Shown here: in pieces, positions 53,884-55,818 of the stretch
Layout of the letters: every line of letters starts with the position of its first letter
How positions within the stretch are numbered: position 1 is the stretch's first letter
Source: Aureobasidium sp. EXF-3400
Lineage: Eukaryota > Ascomycota > Dothideomycetes > Dothideales > Saccotheciaceae
Assembly: GCA_024195585.1 (NCBI GenBank)
Contig: SWBL01000336.1
Location: 1 to 55,818 of the forward strand
Direction: 5' to 3'
Length of the DNA: 55,818 nt
Notes under the pieces: generated by a model
What the model saw: the letters and a program-made list of their open reading frames with translations, nothing else
Databases searched by the model: none
Told to the model about the DNA's origin: nothing
Program-made: the position numbers and the translations under genes

Positions 53884-55419
53884 ATGTCAAAGGCCATCAA
53901 CTCGCCCACGGGCAGGCTACTGCGCAACTCGCGTCTCTTCTCGCTACCGCCACCCCTTCCTGCCGCCCCCATTGCCAACTCGACGGCTGGACAGATCCTG
54001 CGCACCTCGGACACGGCTACACAACCCTATCCCACCCACCAGGCCATCACAGCTCCTGCTTCGTCACGATCCCGTGGTGATTGGGGTCTCAAGCGCCCTC
54101 TCCCTGGAAGAGCCATCCCTCGGACCACTCCCCACCTCCGAATCAAGGCTATTGACACGCTCGAGCACATCACCGACTTTGAATCCGCCGCCGATCACAC
54201 CCAGTCGCTAGCAAAATGGCAGGACATGAACATTCCCCTTTCTCTCCCGCCGAATGCCCGCACCTCTATCGTCGCCACATCCTACAAGTCTCGCCCCAGT
54301 GCTTTTACCGACGACTATGACAACACTACTCTGCAACCCCACGGCAGCGAGGAGACCACCTTCACCGCTGAGCGTGCTATTCGTGAAAGAAGTCGCCAGA
54401 CTACCGTCCAGGCACGATGGAAGACTCAGGGTCCCCACCTCACCAGCTTGACCGAGGAAGAATTCGACCGCTACCTCATGAACCTAGTCCGCCAGCACAA
54501 GTCCGAGTTCCGCAAGTTCCTCGAGGCTGTCAAGATGGACAAGAAGCGCAAGCACCAGGAAGCCTTGATGCGTGACCACGCAGACCCCAACACCTTTGAG
54601 CTCGAGCTGCAACTCAGGAGTCGCATGGACAAGGGCGAGCTGGACAGATGGATCAAGGAGCTGCGTGACAACCACCACGACCTGAGCTCTGAGCTTTCTA
54701 CTCTGGTCCGCGAGTTCTTCGATCTGCCTGCCTTCCCCTCTGCTGCCAGACAGACTAGCGCCAGTGCTCTTGCCAACGAAATTGCCGTACGAACAAGGTC
54801 AGACGCTGGACCACCATCAACTCACCCTTCGGCTGGTCTTTCGTACTTGCTTACCGGCGCCATTGTCAACAACCACCCCAAGTACGGTCCTCAGAGCGAT
54901 CGTGAGCCTGTCGAGGCTCGTGTACTACGGACAAAGGAGGGTAATCGCAGTAGAGACACCAAGGCTGATGTTGGTCTTGGTGGTTTCGTTACTTCTATCC
55001 AGCCTGGCTCAGTACCTGGCCAAAGCCGTTTCAAGGAGTCTGGCAGAGGGCGGGATGCCCCTGGTCCCCTACACCGTCTTGATCTATCGCTCACAGGCGG
55101 CAACAAGGTCTGGCTGCAACCCAGATCTGCCTATGTCGATGAGGCAGGTCGTATCAGACTCGATGTTGGTGAGGCAAGCACACAGCAGGTGGACATTAAG
55201 TTGGGCAAGGAGATCAAGGAGGAGCAGCCGGCGTACGCGAGCATTCGCGGCAGACAGGACCAGCGTTTGGACAGTTTCAGACCGGCGAGATACGGTACTG
55301 CGCTGCCAGACGAGAGATTGCGTCAACAGCAACGTCCCAAGCCCTTTGAGCGTAACAACACTGATTACAAGTCTGGTCTGGAGCAGATTGAGGCTTTGGC
55401 CAAGGGCAAGCAGCAGTGA
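53884..55419 (+). CDS. MRP51: Mitochondrial small ribosomal subunit protein MRP51
   Basis: Single exon, 511 residues, starting MSKAINSPTGRLLRNSRLFSLPPPLP, an Arg/Ser-rich presequence suited to mitochondrial import. The following segment (SSRSRGDWGLKRPLPGRAIPRTTPHLRIKAIDTLEHITDFESAADHTQSLAKWQDMNIPL) is characteristic of the Mrp51 family, which helps recruit mitochondrial mRNAs to the small subunit. The C-terminal half is Gly/Arg/Pro-rich, and long alternative frames inside it are shadows. It is divergent from the CSM1-like gene (386 bp) and upstream of RPS17. Confidence 0.88.
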   Translation: MSKAINSPTGRLLRNSRLFSLPPPLPAAPIANSTAGQILRTSDTATQPYPTHQAITAPASSRSRGDWGLKRPLPGRAIPRTTPHLRIKAIDTLEHITDFESAADHTQSLAKWQDMNIPLSLPPNARTSIVATSYKSRPSAFTDDYDNTTLQPHGSEETTFTAERAIRERSRQTTVQARWKTQGPHLTSLTEEEFDRYLMNLVRQHKSEFRKFLEAVKMDKKRKHQEALMRDHADPNTFELELQLRSRMDKGELDRWIKELRDNHHDLSSELSTLVREFFDLPAFPSAARQTSASALANEIAVRTRSDAGPPSTHPSAGLSYLLTGAIVNNHPKYGPQSDREPVEARVLRTKEGNRSRDTKADVGLGGFVTSIQPGSVPGQSRFKESGRGRDAPGPLHRLDLSLTGGNKVWLQPRSAYVDEAGRIRLDVGEASTQQVDIKLGKEIKEEQPAYASIRGRQDQRLDSFRPARYGTALPDERLRQQQRPKPFERNNTDYKSGLEQIEALAKGKQQ

Positions 55420-55722
55420 TAAGTCGAGGAATATGAAGAGAATGTATAGATATGTACAAATACCGAAATTGTTTCAATGTCCATTAAATCACACCTTGGA
55501 AATATTCACTGTAAGACTCTTCCCCGTGATGGACTTTCCGCGAGAGGAGGTCGAACAGAAGGAAGGAGCTCTGCGGCCCGTGCACGACGCTCGTGCCAAG
55601 AGATTAGCCGAACAACACAACTTGCGTCGCAAATCCACATTCTCTGCTTCTTCGAAACCGCGCCGCGAACAACTTTCACACTTCGACAACCTCCTCTTCC
55701 GCCAAACACACATACCGCAAAA

Positions 55723-55818
55723 ATGGGTCGCGTTCGTACCAAGACTGTCAAGAAGTCCGCCAAGGTCATCATTGAGCGTTACTACCCCAAGTTGACTCTC
55801 GACTTCGAGACCAACAAG
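55723..55818 (+). CDS. RPS17: 40S ribosomal protein S17, first 32 codons (cut by window end)
   Basis: The ATG at 55723 opens a frame that matches the highly conserved N terminus of eukaryotic eS17 ([28 protein letters not shown]...). It runs uninterrupted to the last base of the window, so the gene continues beyond. A component of the cytosolic small ribosomal subunit. A shifted long frame covering the region 54764-55795 is a shadow. Confidence 0.95.
   Translation, partial: MGRVRTKTVKKSAKVIIERYYPKLTLDFETNK

Noticed and set aside
54764..55795. 343-codon plus-strand frame spanning the MRP51 3' end and RPS17 start
   Set aside because: It runs out of phase with two recognised genes and shows no domain.
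1..55818. tRNA genes, CRISPR arrays, intact transposons
   Set aside because: I saw no convincing tRNA A/B boxes in intergenic DNA, no spaced direct-repeat array and no transposase or reverse-transcriptase frame.

Overview
The window comes from a filamentous ascomycete (Pezizomycotina; Dothideomycetes is a guess). Signs of this are introns of about 47-82 bp with GT..AG ends and CTRAY branch points, Zn2Cys6 regulators, WSC and SAT4 proteins, and fungal housekeeping genes (BBC1, RTR1, CSM1, MRP51, RPS17) at the right end. I assembled exon structures by hand: every multi-exon model below joins in frame across all its splice sites. One gene, an acyl-CoA ligase, keeps an in-frame TGA.

Layout. Positions 1-769 are AT-rich, repeat-like DNA that looks mutated by RIP. 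Positions 770-6851 hold a very large secreted protein with an N-terminal beta-propeller and six WSC domains. Positions 8684-37331 (perhaps to 42071) form a dense catabolic/detoxification cluster: amidase, type-B carboxylesterase, malonyl-CoA-synthetase-like ligase with a premature stop, second amidase, dienelactone hydrolase, SAT4-type seven-helix protein, lambda-crystallin-type 3-hydroxyacyl-CoA dehydrogenase, CaiB-type CoA-transferase, MFS transporter, ABC-C transporter, arylamine N-acyltransferase (NAT), Zn2Cys6 regulator, FAD monooxygenase, second Zn2Cys6 regulator, and a secreted GMC oxidoreductase. A DUF2306 membrane protein and a possible 93-residue protein follow. From 46289 the genes are ordinary: BBC1-like SH3 protein, RTR1 phosphatase, CSM1/PCS1 monopolin subunit, MRP51 mitoribosomal protein and the first 32 codons of RPS17.

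How the cluster may work. From memory, the gene content resembles the Fusarium FDB1/FDB2 loci that detoxify the maize lactam 2-benzoxazolinone. There an NAT enzyme N-malonylates 2-aminophenol, and amidase, dienelactone hydrolase, transporter and Zn2Cys6 genes are neighbours. Here a malonyl-CoA-synthetase-like gene could have supplied the NAT with donor, while amidases, esterase, CoA-transferase, dehydrogenase, FAD monooxygenase and dienelactone hydrolase could process an aromatic amide or ester. I found no metallo-beta-lactamase and no ring-cleavage dioxygenase, so the locus is a variant or partial pathway and its substrate is unknown.

The most striking non-coding signal is a recurring promoter element: two TCCCCG-type boxes one helical turn apart (9-11 bp). 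It occurs upstream of amidase 1, between the esterase and ligase, between the dehydrogenase and CoA-transferase, upstream of the MFS gene, and between regulator 1 and the FAD monooxygenase. Looser versions lie in the amidase 2/dienelactone hydrolase and NAT promoters. I saw no pair in the promoters of the housekeeping genes at the right end. This suggests one dedicated regulator for the cluster.
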